Source: an uncultured Collinsella sp. (GTDB lineage: Bacteria > Actinomycetota > Coriobacteriia > Coriobacteriales > Coriobacteriaceae). Taken from it: a stretch of DNA of 64,000 nucleotides. The translations under genes were made by a program, and so were the position numbers. Under the pieces are notes generated by a model that saw only the letters and a program-made list of their open reading frames with translations, was not told where the DNA came from and ran no database searches. Positions 55,139-63,602 of the stretch are shown here, piece by piece; the stretch's first letter is position 1, and every line of letters starts with the position of its first letter. The DNA is taken from the NCBI GenBank assembly GCA_902494345.1, contig CABUSV010000004.1, positions 91,439 through 155,438 of the forward strand, written 5' to 3'.

Positions 55139-55987
55139 ATGAGCAAGGCTGATCAACAGTTTGTAACCATGTGCCGAGATATCTTGGACCATGGCACCAC
55201 CACCGAGGGCCAAAAGGTCCGCCCGGTGTGGGAGGACGGCACCCCTGCCTATACCATTAAAAACTTTGGCGTTACGGCACGCTTCGACCTGCGCGAGGAG
55301 TTCCCTGCGCTTACGCTGCGTCGTACGGCGCTCAAGTCCGCCATGGACGAGATCCTGTGGATCTATCAAAAGAAGTCTAATAACGTGCATGATCTCAACA
55401 GCCATATTTGGGACGAGTGGGCCGATGAGACCGGCTCCATCGGCAAGGCCTACGGGTACCAAATTGGCCAGAAAAGCCATTATGCCGAGGGCGATTTCGA
55501 CCAGATGGACCGCGTGCTGTACGACCTCAAGCACACGCCGTATAGCCGTCGCATTATGACGAACACCTATGTGTTCAGCGACTTGTCCGAGATGCACCTG
55601 TATCCGTGCGCCTACAGCGTGACGTATAACGTGACGCAGCGCCCGCAGGATGACAAACCGACGCTCAACATGATTCTCAACCAGCGTAGCCAGGACATTT
55701 TGGCCGCAAACAACTGGAACGTGTGCCAGTACGCCATTCTGCTCATGATGGTTGCGCAGTCGGTCGATATGATTCCCGGCGAGCTGCTGCACGTGATCGC
55801 CGACGCCCATATCTACGACCGTCATGTCGATATCGTCCGCGAGCTTATCGAGCGTCCGCAGTTTGCGGCTCCCAAGGTAACGCTCAACCCCGATGTGCAT
55901 GATTTCTATGCGTTTACGACCGATGATCTGATCGTCGAGGGCTATGAGCACGGCCCGCAGGTTAAGAACATCCCCATTGCGGTGTAG
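55139..55987 (+). CDS. thyA: Thymidylate synthase
   Basis: The ATG at 55139, behind AGGAGGG, gives 282 residues. Catalytic Cys157 lies in MHLYPCAYSVTYNV, and the substrate-binding NQRSQDILAANNWN motif is intact. It methylates dUMP to dTMP using methylene-tetrahydrofolate. The downstream folA regenerates tetrahydrofolate, starting 9 bases later. A TACAAT at 55099-55104 is a possible -10. Confidence 0.95.
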   Translation: MSKADQQFVTMCRDILDHGTTTEGQKVRPVWEDGTPAYTIKNFGVTARFDLREEFPALTLRRTALKSAMDEILWIYQKKSNNVHDLNSHIWDEWADETGSIGKAYGYQIGQKSHYAEGDFDQMDRVLYDLKHTPYSRRIMTNTYVFSDLSEMHLYPCAYSVTYNVTQRPQDDKPTLNMILNQRSQDILAANNWNVCQYAILLMMVAQSVDMIPGELLHVIADAHIYDRHVDIVRELIERPQFAAPKVTLNPDVHDFYAFTTDDLIVEGYEHGPQVKNIPIAV

Positions 55988-55996
55988 GTGGCGCGC

Positions 55997-56515
55997 ATGA
56001 CGTGTAAGCTTTCTGCTATTGTCGCCGTGTGCGATGACTGGGGCATTGGTTGCGAGGGCGACATGGTCGTGTCCAATCGCGCCGATATGCGCCATTTTGT
56101 GGCGTGTACCAAGGGGTGCCCGGTCATTATGGGACGCAAGACCCTGCTGAGTTTTCCCGGCGGGCGTCCGCTCAAGAACCGCCGCAATATCGTGCTTACC
56201 CGCGACGAGAGCTTTGCCCCCGAGGGCGTTGACGTGGTGCATAGTATCGACGAGGCGCTCGCCGCGGTTTCCGATGAGCCCGTTGCCTGGGTGATTGGTG
56301 GCGGCGAGGTGTATCGGCAGTTTTTGCCGTATTGCGCCGAGGCCGAGGTCACGCATAACCATTGCACCCATGCCGTGGACACGTACTTTCCTGACTTGGA
56401 CGCTGATCCTGCGTGGGAAGTTGCGCGGCGCGAAGGGGTTGCCACGATTGCCTCGGGCGAGGGCGATGAGGGCGTCGATTATGAGTTCGTGACGTATCGT
56501 CGCGTTGAGGCATAA
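55997..56515 (+). CDS. folA: Dihydrofolate reductase
   Basis: The ATG at 55997 is preferred to a GTG at 55988 because AGGTGG then lies 6 bases upstream. The 172-residue protein has the family folds AIVAVCDDWGIGCEGDMV, MGRKTLLSFPGGRPLKNR and VIGGGEVYRQFLPY. It reduces dihydrofolate made by ThyA and forms a two-gene operon with thyA. Confidence 0.92.
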   Translation: MTCKLSAIVAVCDDWGIGCEGDMVVSNRADMRHFVACTKGCPVIMGRKTLLSFPGGRPLKNRRNIVLTRDESFAPEGVDVVHSIDEALAAVSDEPVAWVIGGGEVYRQFLPYCAEAEVTHNHCTHAVDTYFPDLDADPAWEVARREGVATIASGEGDEGVDYEFVTYRRVEA

Positions 56516-56557
56516 ATCGCCTGGCGTGAACGGTATCATCGGGTTGATTGAATGCAT

Positions 56558-56584
56558 GGGGCGGCGCTTGGCGTCGCCTCGTTT
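56558..56584 (+). terminator. Weak terminator after folA
   Basis: A 10-base stem (56558-56567 with 56571-56580, two G-U pairs) with a 3-base loop is followed by GTTT. Confidence 0.45.
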
Positions 56585-56624
56585 GGTATAGATGTGCTGT
56601 TAAGAAGGGTGCGGGCTGGCTGCC

Positions 56625-57539
56625 ATGACTGATGCCGTTGAGGTTCTGCGAATTGATTCGCTCGAGGACGAGCGGCTCGATGCCTACGTGCGACTGACCG
56701 AGCGCGAGCTGCGCTGCGTGCTGGAGCCGCAAAAGGGCATCTTTATCGCCGAGAGTGCCAAGGTTATCGAGCGCGCGTTGCGTGCCGGTTACCAGCCGGT
56801 GAGCTTTCTTTTGGGTGAGCGCTGGCTCGATCAGATGATGCCGCTGTTTGAGCGCCTGGTTGTGCGCGAGGGCGCCGGCCCGGTTCCTGTGTTCGTGGCC
56901 TCCATGGAGCTCATGGAGCAGTTGACGGGCTTCAATGTGACGCGCGGTGCGCTCGCGGCGTTCCGTCGCCCCCGACAGATTCCGGTTGATGAGTTCTTGG
57001 GCGGCGTCGTCGAGACGGCGGGTGAGCGACCGGTGCGCGTATGCGTGCTCGAGGGTATTGTCGACCACACGAACGTGGGCGCGATTTTCCGCTCGGCCGC
57101 CGCACTCAATGTCGACGGCATTCTGGTGAGCCCTACTTGCTGTGACCCGCTGTACCGTCGCTCGGCCCGCGTGAGCATGGGAACCGTGTTTCAGGTGCCG
57201 TGGACGCGTATTGGCAGTGAGGCGCGCGTGTGGCCGCATGACGGGTTGGCGGCGCTGCACGATGCCGGCTTTTCGTGTGCCGCGATGGCGTTGACGGATG
57301 ATTCGGTGTCGTTGGACGATCCCGCGCTGCAGGAGATTGACCGCCTGGCAATCTTTATGGGCACCGAGGGTGCTGGCCTGGGCGCCAAGACCATTGCAGG
57401 CTGCGACCGCGCCGTGCGTATTCCGATGGCGCATGGGGTCGATTCGCTCAACGTGGCCGCGGCAAGTGCCGTCGCCTTTTGGCAGCTGTGCCCGCATGTG
57501 AGCAACGAGTACCACTACCAGCCGGGGCTGTATCACTAG
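56625..57539 (+). CDS. SPOUT (TrmH/SpoU) RNA methyltransferase
   Basis: The 304-residue protein has the SPOUT motifs NVGAIFRSAAALNVDGIL, IFMGTEGAGLG and MAHGVDSLNVAAASAV, which build the knotted SAM site. An N-terminal substrate-binding domain (about 25-110) is present. These enzymes 2'-O-methylate ribose in rRNA or tRNA; the target cannot be named from the sequence. It stands between folA and a MATE transporter, apparently alone. Confidence 0.88.
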   Translation: MTDAVEVLRIDSLEDERLDAYVRLTERELRCVLEPQKGIFIAESAKVIERALRAGYQPVSFLLGERWLDQMMPLFERLVVREGAGPVPVFVASMELMEQLTGFNVTRGALAAFRRPRQIPVDEFLGGVVETAGERPVRVCVLEGIVDHTNVGAIFRSAAALNVDGILVSPTCCDPLYRRSARVSMGTVFQVPWTRIGSEARVWPHDGLAALHDAGFSCAAMALTDDSVSLDDPALQEIDRLAIFMGTEGAGLGAKTIAGCDRAVRIPMAHGVDSLNVAAASAVAFWQLCPHVSNEYHYQPGLYH

Positions 57540-57664
57540 GCAGATATTTCGCACCGGGCTCTGATTCGGGGTGTATCGGTCGACGCCGGTCGGTGCTAAG
57601 CTGGTATTGCTTTTGGTCTTAAATTGCCGTTTTGTTGTTTGACGTACGCTGGCGGGGAGGGCGT

Positions 57665-59014
57665 GTGGCTAAGAAATCTACGGCTATCGATGTAACGCAG
57701 GGTGTCATTTGGCAACAGCTGCTGTCGCTGTGCGTCCCTATCTTCTTTAGTTCGTTCTTTCAGCAGGCATACACGCTTATCGGTACCTATATCGTCGGTC
57801 AGTTTGGCGGCAAGCTCGCGCTGGGTGGCATTCAGGCCACGATGGTGCTTACGGAGCTCTGCATTGGTTTTTGCGTCGGTGTGGGTGCTGGATGTGCCGT
57901 TATTACCGGTCAGTATTTTGGCCAGCACGATGACGAGCGCCTGAGCCGATCGGTCCATACGGCCATGACGCTCGCGCTGGTGGGCGGCATCGCCTTCTCG
58001 ATTCTTGGCATTGTGTTCGTTGAGCCCATGCTGGTGCTTATGAACACGCCGCATGAACTATTGGCAGAGGGCGTGGCCTATGCCCGTTGTTATTTTGCCG
58101 CCATGGTTGCGGCACTGCTGCTCAATATGGGAACGGCATTGCTGCGCGCCGTGGGCGACACGCGCGGGCCTGCTGTGATTATCGCTTCCGGCTGCCTTGT
58201 TAATGCGGTGCTGGATGTCATCTTCGTTGCCGTGCTTCATATGGAGGCTCTGGGCTGCGGCATCGCGGTGGCGCTGACCATTTGCTCCAACGCCACGATG
58301 ATCGTGATTCGCATGATGCACGCACCGGGTGCGTGGCGGCTTTCGCTGTCCAAGCTCGGCATCGATCGCGGTATTTGTAAGAGCATGATCTCGTGTGGTC
58401 TGCCGCTTGGCTTTCAGTCTGCTGCGTATTCGATTTCCAACGTTTTGATTCAGGTGTCGGTCAACTCGTTTGGTGCCGATGTCACTACGGCGTGGGGTCT
58501 TTCGGGCCGTTTGGATGGCATTGTCTGGATGGTTACCGAGGCGCTCGGCGTGTCGATCACCACGTTCTCGGCACAGAACTTTGGCGCGCGCAATTACGAG
58601 CGCATGCGTAAGGGCTACCATACGTCGCTCGTGCTGTCGTTTATGCTCATTGGTGGCCTGTCTGCCGTGCTGCTGGTGTTCTCGGGCCCGTTGTCGCGTC
58701 TGTTTGTCGACGATGCTTCGATTTCGGCGTACACCACGACGATTCTTCATTTTATCGCGCCGTTCTACGCGATCTTCTCGATTATCGAAAACGCGTCGGG
58801 CTCCATTCGCGGTGCCGGCGTGAGCTTGCAGCCCATGCTGCTCACGATTTTTGGCACCGTCGTGCTCAGGGTGATCTGGGTGTTTGCGATCATGCCGTTT
58901 GATCCGTCGCTTGAGCACCTGCTGCTGGTTTACCCCGTAACCTGGCTCATCACGGCTACGATGTTTACCATCTACCACCACAGCGGCAACTGGCTAGGCC
59001 GCGCCACCGCTTAG
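57665..59014 (+). CDS. MATE-family multidrug/metabolite efflux protein
   Basis: The GTG at 57665 has GGGGAGG upstream; an earlier TTG would add 11 unsupported residues. The 449-residue protein has about twelve membrane segments in two repeats of six and the family pattern QQLLSLCVPIFFSSFFQQAYT at the N-terminus. MATE proteins export cationic drugs using H+ or Na+. The substrate is unknown. Confidence 0.9.
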   Translation: MAKKSTAIDVTQGVIWQQLLSLCVPIFFSSFFQQAYTLIGTYIVGQFGGKLALGGIQATMVLTELCIGFCVGVGAGCAVITGQYFGQHDDERLSRSVHTAMTLALVGGIAFSILGIVFVEPMLVLMNTPHELLAEGVAYARCYFAAMVAALLLNMGTALLRAVGDTRGPAVIIASGCLVNAVLDVIFVAVLHMEALGCGIAVALTICSNATMIVIRMMHAPGAWRLSLSKLGIDRGICKSMISCGLPLGFQSAAYSISNVLIQVSVNSFGADVTTAWGLSGRLDGIVWMVTEALGVSITTFSAQNFGARNYERMRKGYHTSLVLSFMLIGGLSAVLLVFSGPLSRLFVDDASISAYTTTILHFIAPFYAIFSIIENASGSIRGAGVSLQPMLLTIFGTVVLRVIWVFAIMPFDPSLEHLLLVYPVTWLITATMFTIYHHSGNWLGRATA

Positions 59015-59080
59015 TCATTGGGGACGTTCTTAAACGACTAGTTCTTGGGGACGTTCTTAAATGACTAGTCGTTTGGGACA
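59012..59080. repeat. REP-like repeats, left side of the RAYT gene
   Basis: Two direct copies of the GGGGACGTTCTTAAA unit occur at 59012-59041 and 59045-59068, followed by CGTTTGGGACACTCTTT. The same unit is inverted on the other side of the transposase (60019-60059) and occurs alone at 38631-38686. Confidence 0.85.
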
Positions 59081-59215
59081 CTCTTTGCGACACGATTTTC
59101 GGGTTTTCATCCAGTTTGTCATGTATGCCCTTGTAAACTGTCAAAACGGGCTCAGCAAATTAGATCGTCCGCGCCTATCAGATGTTGCCCGGTGGGTTTT
59201 TGATGGGAGGGCGAT

Positions 59216-59986
59216 ATGCCAAGAACGGGTCGAGTCGTTTCGTTAACGGGCTATAACCATATTATCGCGCGTGGAAATGGCGGCATTTGCATCTTTGAAG
59301 ACGATGAAGATCGATATCGGATGCTCACTTTGTTCGAGGGCAAGCTTGTCGGTAATGGCATTGGCGTTACGGCATGGTGCCTCATGTCGAATCACTTTCA
59401 TCTCATGGTTGATGACCCTCATGGGAGAATTTCATCATGCATGAGCGGCATCCTTACCTCGTATGCTAAGTATTTCAATCGCAAAACTGACCGTGTTGGT
59501 CATTTGTTTCAGGATCGATTTAAGAACATTCCAGTTGAGAATGATATTCAGGTAATTGCGCTCGCTGACTACATCCATATGAACCCAGTTAAGGCGGGTG
59601 TTTCCGCTGTCGATACATATCGCTGGTCTAGCTATCGAGCATATGCGTATGGTTATGACGGATTTGGGTTTTGCGATCCAGGTATAGTGCTGGACCTCGT
59701 GGGCGGTTCGCTGGAATATCGGCATTATCTTGATGATAGGCTTGAGAACGCGCCTTATGATGCCGAGCCTCATCCTCGTGTTCTCGACGACAAAGTACTC
59801 GAAATCGCAAAACAGATTGCAGCTCCTGTCTCTCTTTCGGATATCAAGGCGATGACTCCAACCGAGCGTAGACCTGTTCTTTGCAAAATGCGCAAATCGG
59901 GTCTCACGGTCAATCAAATTGTGAGAGCTGTTGGCCTTGGTCGGGCAACGATCGCAAATGGCACGAGCGGTTGGCGTGATATGTAG
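59216..59986 (+). CDS. REP-associated tyrosine transposase (RAYT, Y1_Tnp family)
   Basis: The 256-residue protein has the HUH motif SNHFHLMV (His60, His62) and the downstream catalytic-tyrosine helix SYAKYFNRKTDRVGHLFQDRFK (probable Tyr86). DYIHMNPVKAGV follows, and a C-terminal extension (about 205-256) has a helix-turn-helix, LTVNQIVRAVGLGRATIA. The start follows GGGAGG. Such transposases cut single-stranded REP hairpins; REP-like repeats in inverted orientation flank the gene. Codon use is more AT-rich than that of its neighbours. Confidence 0.9.
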   Translation: MPRTGRVVSLTGYNHIIARGNGGICIFEDDEDRYRMLTLFEGKLVGNGIGVTAWCLMSNHFHLMVDDPHGRISSCMSGILTSYAKYFNRKTDRVGHLFQDRFKNIPVENDIQVIALADYIHMNPVKAGVSAVDTYRWSSYRAYAYGYDGFGFCDPGIVLDLVGGSLEYRHYLDDRLENAPYDAEPHPRVLDDKVLEIAKQIAAPVSLSDIKAMTPTERRPVLCKMRKSGLTVNQIVRAVGLGRATIANGTSGWRDM

Positions 59987-60018
59987 GTCGTGGCTTGTTG
60001 CTCTTCATCAATAAGACT

Positions 60019-60059
60019 GTCCCCAATGACTAGTCGTTTAAGAACGTCCCCAATGACTA
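60019..60059. repeat. REP-like repeats, right side of the RAYT gene
   Basis: The sequence reads as reverse-orientation units, GTCCCCAATGACTAG then TTTAAGAACGTCCCCAATGACTA, that is, inverted relative to the left copies. Confidence 0.82.
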
Positions 60060-60072
60060 CTCTTCGGTTCAA

Positions 60073-60558
60073 TTAGTATTCGATGCCTTGGCGGGCCAGG
60101 AGGCCTTCGTCGAAGTAGTGTTTGACGGGGCGCATTTCTGTGACCAGGTCGGCGAGGTCCGCGAGGGGCAGCAGGCCGCGGCAGGTCAGTATGAGCTCTG
60201 TGGTGTCGGGTTTCATCGCGATTAGTTCCTCGACATCCTCTCGCGCCACAAAGCCGCGGCGCATGGCCTCGCCGAGTTCGTCCAAAATCAGAACGTCGAC
60301 CTGTGAGATCTGCTCGCGTGCGAGCTCCATGATCTGTGCGGCGCAAGCCTCGGGCGTGTCGCGGTCGGCCTGTGCAATTCGTAACCCTAGGCGTGGTGCC
60401 GCATCATGCTCGGCGCAGTGCAGCTTCTTGGCAATCTGCAGCATGAGTACGTCGAGCCCATAACCTGTGGCGCGCATCGCCAATCCCAGCGCAGCCGTGG
60501 TTTTGCCCTTGCCATCGCCCGTATAGATCTGAACCTTGCCGACTTCGAGTGATGCCAT
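60073..60558 (-). CDS. cobO: Cob(I)yrinic acid a,c-diamide adenosyltransferase
   Basis: The 161-residue protein is of the CobO/BtuR type. The P-loop is YTGDGKGKTTAALGLAMRA, with Walker-B-like VDVLILDEL, and TELILTCRGLLPLADLADLVTEM near the end. It adds the adenosyl group to corrinoids. It lacks the longer N-terminus of proteobacterial CobO, like clostridial members. It is transcribed away from ftsH; no other cobalamin gene is in view. Confidence 0.9.
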   Translation of the reverse strand: MASLEVGKVQIYTGDGKGKTTAALGLAMRATGYGLDVLMLQIAKKLHCAEHDAAPRLGLRIAQADRDTPEACAAQIMELAREQISQVDVLILDELGEAMRRGFVAREDVEELIAMKPDTTELILTCRGLLPLADLADLVTEMRPVKHYFDEGLLARQGIEY

Positions 60559-60650
60559 CTCTATCCTTTCGTGCCCGGCGTCGGTTTATCGCCGGCCGGG
60601 TTGGGTATTCTAGTTAGCATTATCAACCCCAGTAGATGGAGTTCAAGCAG

Positions 60651-62543
60651 ATGGAGATGGATGACAACAAACGTAGACGGAATATGATCCTCTACGTGCT
60701 CATCGCCTTCGTCGTCTACCTCGTGCTCTCGACCGTTCTGTTCCCTAACATCGGTCACACGCAGCAGATTACGAAGACCGATTACTCGACGTTTGTCAAA
60801 GCGCTCGATAAGAAGAGTGTCGACAAGGTCGAGTACAACATGGACGATTACTCGATTTATTACACCAAGAAGGGCGAGGACGAGAACATCGCCTATAAGA
60901 CGACCGGTGTGCCGAACGATGCGGGCTTTACCGATCGCGTGCTTGAGTCTGGCGCTTCGCTGGAGTCGGTCGTTCCCGATAAAAACTCGGGTTTGATGAC
61001 CTACTACCTGCTCACGCTCATTCTTCCCATGGCGATTTTCTTCCTCATCGGTTGGTGGCTCAACCGCCGCATGAAGAAGGCTATGGGCGATGACGGCCCG
61101 TCGATGAACTTTGGCGGCGGCGGTTTTGGCGGCGGCGGACTGGGTAAGTCCGGCGCGCGCGTGATCGCCTCCAAGGACGTGGGCGTGACCTTTAAGGACG
61201 TCGCCGGCCAGGAAGAGGCCAAGGAGTCCCTCAAGGAGGTCGTCGACTTTCTGGAGAAGCCGCAGCGCTACGAGGAGATTGGCGCCAAGCTGCCGCGCGG
61301 TGCTCTCCTTGTTGGCCCTCCGGGTACCGGTAAGACCCTGCTAGCCAAGGCTGTTGCCGGCGAGGCTGGTGTTCCGTTCTTTAGCATTTCGGGTTCTGAG
61401 TTCGTCGAGATGTTCGTCGGCCGTGGCGCCGCCAAGGTGCGTGACCTTTTTAAGCAGGCCAAGGAAAAGGCCCCGTGCATCGTGTTTATCGACGAGATCG
61501 ATACCATCGGTAAGAAGCGCGATGGCGGCGGTTTTAGCGGCAACGACGAGCGTGAGCAGACGCTCAATCAGTTGCTGACCGAGATGGATGGCTTCGATAA
61601 CCACAAGGGTATCGTTGTCCTTGCCGCAACCAATCGCCCCGACAGTCTCGATCCGGCGCTGCTGCGCCCCGGTCGTTTTGACCGCCGCATCCCCGTCGAG
61701 TTGCCCGATCTGACCGGCCGTAAGAACATCCTTGAGCTTCACGCCAAGAGTGTGAAGACCGAGCCGCCGATTGACCTGACCGCGATTGCCCGCGCCACGC
61801 CCGGTGCCTCTGGCGCCGACCTGGCCAATATCATCAACGAGGGCGCCCTGCGCGCCGTTCGCGAGGGTCGCAAGCGTGCAACCCAGGACGACTTCGAGGA
61901 GTCGGTGGAGGTCGTCATTGCCGGCCAACAGCGTAAGTCCACGGTGCTTTCCGACCACGAGAAGCAGGTCGTTTCCTACCACGAGATCGGCCATGCTATC
62001 GTCGCTGCTCGCCAAAAGGGTTCCGCGCCGGTTACCAAGATCACCATCGTGCCGCGCACGAGCGGTGCTCTTGGCTATACCATGCAGGTCGAGGAGGACG
62101 AGCGCTTCCTGACGACACGCCAGGAGGTCTTGGACAAGCTCGCCGTCTACTGCGGCGGCCGTGCGGCCGAGGAACTCATCTTTGGCGAGATGACGACCGG
62201 TGCCGCCAACGATATCGAACAGGCCACCAAGCTTGCCCGTAATATGGTGACGCGCTTTGGTATGTCCGACGAGTTTGGCATGATGGCGCTCGGTACCGTG
62301 CAGAACGCGTATCTCAATCAGGACACGTCGCTCACCTGCGCCCCTGGTACGGCCGAGCGTGTGGACGCGATTGTCGCTAAGCTGATCGAGGACGCGCACG
62401 ATCGCGCCCTGCAGATCCTCAAGGAAAACAAGTTCAAGCTCCATGAGCTGGCTCGTTATCTGTACAAGAAGGAGACCATCACGGGTGAGGAGTTCATGAA
62501 CCTCCTCACGCGCGAGAATCCGCTGATGCCCAAGCAACAGTAA
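60651..62543 (+). CDS. ftsH: ATP-dependent zinc metalloprotease FtsH
   Basis: The ATG at 60651 has GGAG 9 bases upstream; ATGs at 60636 and 60657 are possible. The protein has about 630 residues. Two membrane segments lie at about 15-31 and 118-136, flanking a small extracytoplasmic domain. Walker A GPPGTGKT begins at 222, and IVFIDEID and the second-region-of-homology arginines follow. The HEIGH zinc-protease motif is at 444. It degrades unstable membrane and regulatory proteins. Confidence 0.95.
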   Translation: MEMDDNKRRRNMILYVLIAFVVYLVLSTVLFPNIGHTQQITKTDYSTFVKALDKKSVDKVEYNMDDYSIYYTKKGEDENIAYKTTGVPNDAGFTDRVLESGASLESVVPDKNSGLMTYYLLTLILPMAIFFLIGWWLNRRMKKAMGDDGPSMNFGGGGFGGGGLGKSGARVIASKDVGVTFKDVAGQEEAKESLKEVVDFLEKPQRYEEIGAKLPRGALLVGPPGTGKTLLAKAVAGEAGVPFFSISGSEFVEMFVGRGAAKVRDLFKQAKEKAPCIVFIDEIDTIGKKRDGGGFSGNDEREQTLNQLLTEMDGFDNHKGIVVLAATNRPDSLDPALLRPGRFDRRIPVELPDLTGRKNILELHAKSVKTEPPIDLTAIARATPGASGADLANIINEGALRAVREGRKRATQDDFEESVEVVIAGQQRKSTVLSDHEKQVVSYHEIGHAIVAARQKGSAPVTKITIVPRTSGALGYTMQVEEDERFLTTRQEVLDKLAVYCGGRAAEELIFGEMTTGAANDIEQATKLARNMVTRFGMSDEFGMMALGTVQNAYLNQDTSLTCAPGTAERVDAIVAKLIEDAHDRALQILKENKFKLHELARYLYKKETITGEEFMNLLTRENPLMPKQQ

Positions 62544-62570
62544 AGCCGCGGTCGAGCCAGTAAACGTCGA

Positions 62571-62607
62571 CGCCCCATTTGAGCAGCTTTCTCAAATGGG
62601 GCGTTTT
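62571..62607 (+). terminator. Terminator of ftsH
   Basis: A perfect 13-base stem (62571-62583 with 62591-62603) with a 7-base loop is followed by TTTT. Confidence 0.85.
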
Positions 62608-62624
62608 GCTTGAGAGGGATGGAA

Positions 62625-63116
62625 ATGAAGATCGTGGTGAGCGCCTGCTTGATGGGCGAGAGCTGCAAGTATAACGGGCTTGACAACTATCATCGCGAGT
62701 TGGTCGAGGCCTGCGAGCGTACAGGGACTGAGGTCCTCTTGGTGTGCCCTGAGGTCTTTGGCGGCCTGCCCACGCCGCGCAGGCCGTCCGAGATTGTGAA
62801 CGGCGAGGTCCGTACCTGCGAGGGTACCTCGGTCGATCGCGAGTTTCGCCTGGGCGCTCAACGTGCGCTCGACATGTGCGAGCAGGCGGCCGGGTCGGAA
62901 GAGATCGCCGCGTGCATCCTGCAGGACCGTAGTCCCTCGTGCGGCGCGGGCCGCGTCTACGACGGCACCTTTAGCGGTACGCTCACCGCGGGCAACGGCG
63001 TCTTCGTCGACATGCTCTTGCGCCACGGCTACCGTGTGATCCCGGCAAGCGAGTTCGACCCCAGCATGTTGGAACATTGTCCACAGCACTCGAACCGAAC
63101 ACTTCCTCACGGGTGA
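62625..63116 (+). CDS. DUF523 protein with altered C-terminus
   Basis: The ATG at 62625 is chosen after GAGAGGGATGG. The 163-residue product has the DUF523 motifs VSACLMGESCKYNG, CPEVFGGLPTPR and CILQDRSPSCGAG, with conserved cysteines. The family part seems to end near ASEFDPSMLE. The last residues (HCPQHSNRTLPHG) are encoded antisense to a serine-recombinase fragment, so the natural 3' end was probably replaced. Function of the family is unknown. Confidence 0.82.
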   Translation: MKIVVSACLMGESCKYNGLDNYHRELVEACERTGTEVLLVCPEVFGGLPTPRRPSEIVNGEVRTCEGTSVDREFRLGAQRALDMCEQAAGSEEIAACILQDRSPSCGAGRVYDGTFSGTLTAGNGVFVDMLLRHGYRVIPASEFDPSMLEHCPQHSNRTLPHG

Positions 63117-63198
63117 CCGTTTTGGCATCATCCGTGAAGTTGATATTGAGTTCGACCCGGTCATCAAAGACGTAGACCGAGTTGACAGGCGCCGTACC
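63068..63198 (-). pseudogene. Remnant of a serine-recombinase C-terminal region
   Basis: The minus strand reads VNSVYVFDDRVELNINFTDD then AKTVTREEVFGSSAVDNVP, a pattern found at the C-terminus of large serine recombinases. No start, resolvase core or own stop is present. It overlaps the 3' end of the DUF523 gene. Confidence 0.6.
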
Positions 63199-63296
63199 CA
63201 GGCAGTCCCTCCCCGCAGCCCTCGCGCAGGAACGCGTACACGGCCCTCCCGTCTCTTGCGCCCCTCCCGGAGCTGTTCACATCAGTGTAGCCAATC

Positions 63297-63521
63297 CAGT
63301 CCGCCAAGGGCTGCAGCCCGGACAACGCGGCGATGGAGGGCTTCTTCGGCCTGCTCAAGAAGGAGTTCTGGCACGGCAGGGACTGGTCGGAATGGACCCC
63401 GCCCGCTTCATCGAGGAGCTCGGGGGGCTGGATCGGCCGATACAATACGGAGAGGCGCAGCGATGCGCTCGGTGGCCGCACGCCGGCCGAGTTCCGCTCC
63501 GCGCTGGGAAGGGCCGCGTAA
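63297..63521 (+). pseudogene. Frameshifted IS3-family transposase remnant (C-terminal part)
   Basis: Reading in order: KGCSPDNAAMEGFFGLLKKE, then FWHGRDWSEW, then a shift to another frame for PARFIEELGG, then a shift back for WIGRYNTERRSDALGGRTPA and EFRSALGRAA before the stop. This is the end of an IS150-type DDE transposase. A stop codon lies just upstream of the homologous part, and no N-terminus was found. The 485 bases from 63117 to 63602 hold only this and the recombinase remnant. Confidence 0.75.
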
Positions 63522-63602
63522 CGGTCCAAAAAATCGTCCGCAGTCTCCATTCTTGCCCCTTTGGGACGGCTTCTTGTTGGGGCGTGCCTGCCCCGGACCC
63601 TG

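Noticed and set aside
59012..60059. CRISPR array at the REP-like repeats
   Set aside because: Repeat number is small, spacing is irregular, orientation is inverted across the gene, and no cas genes are present.
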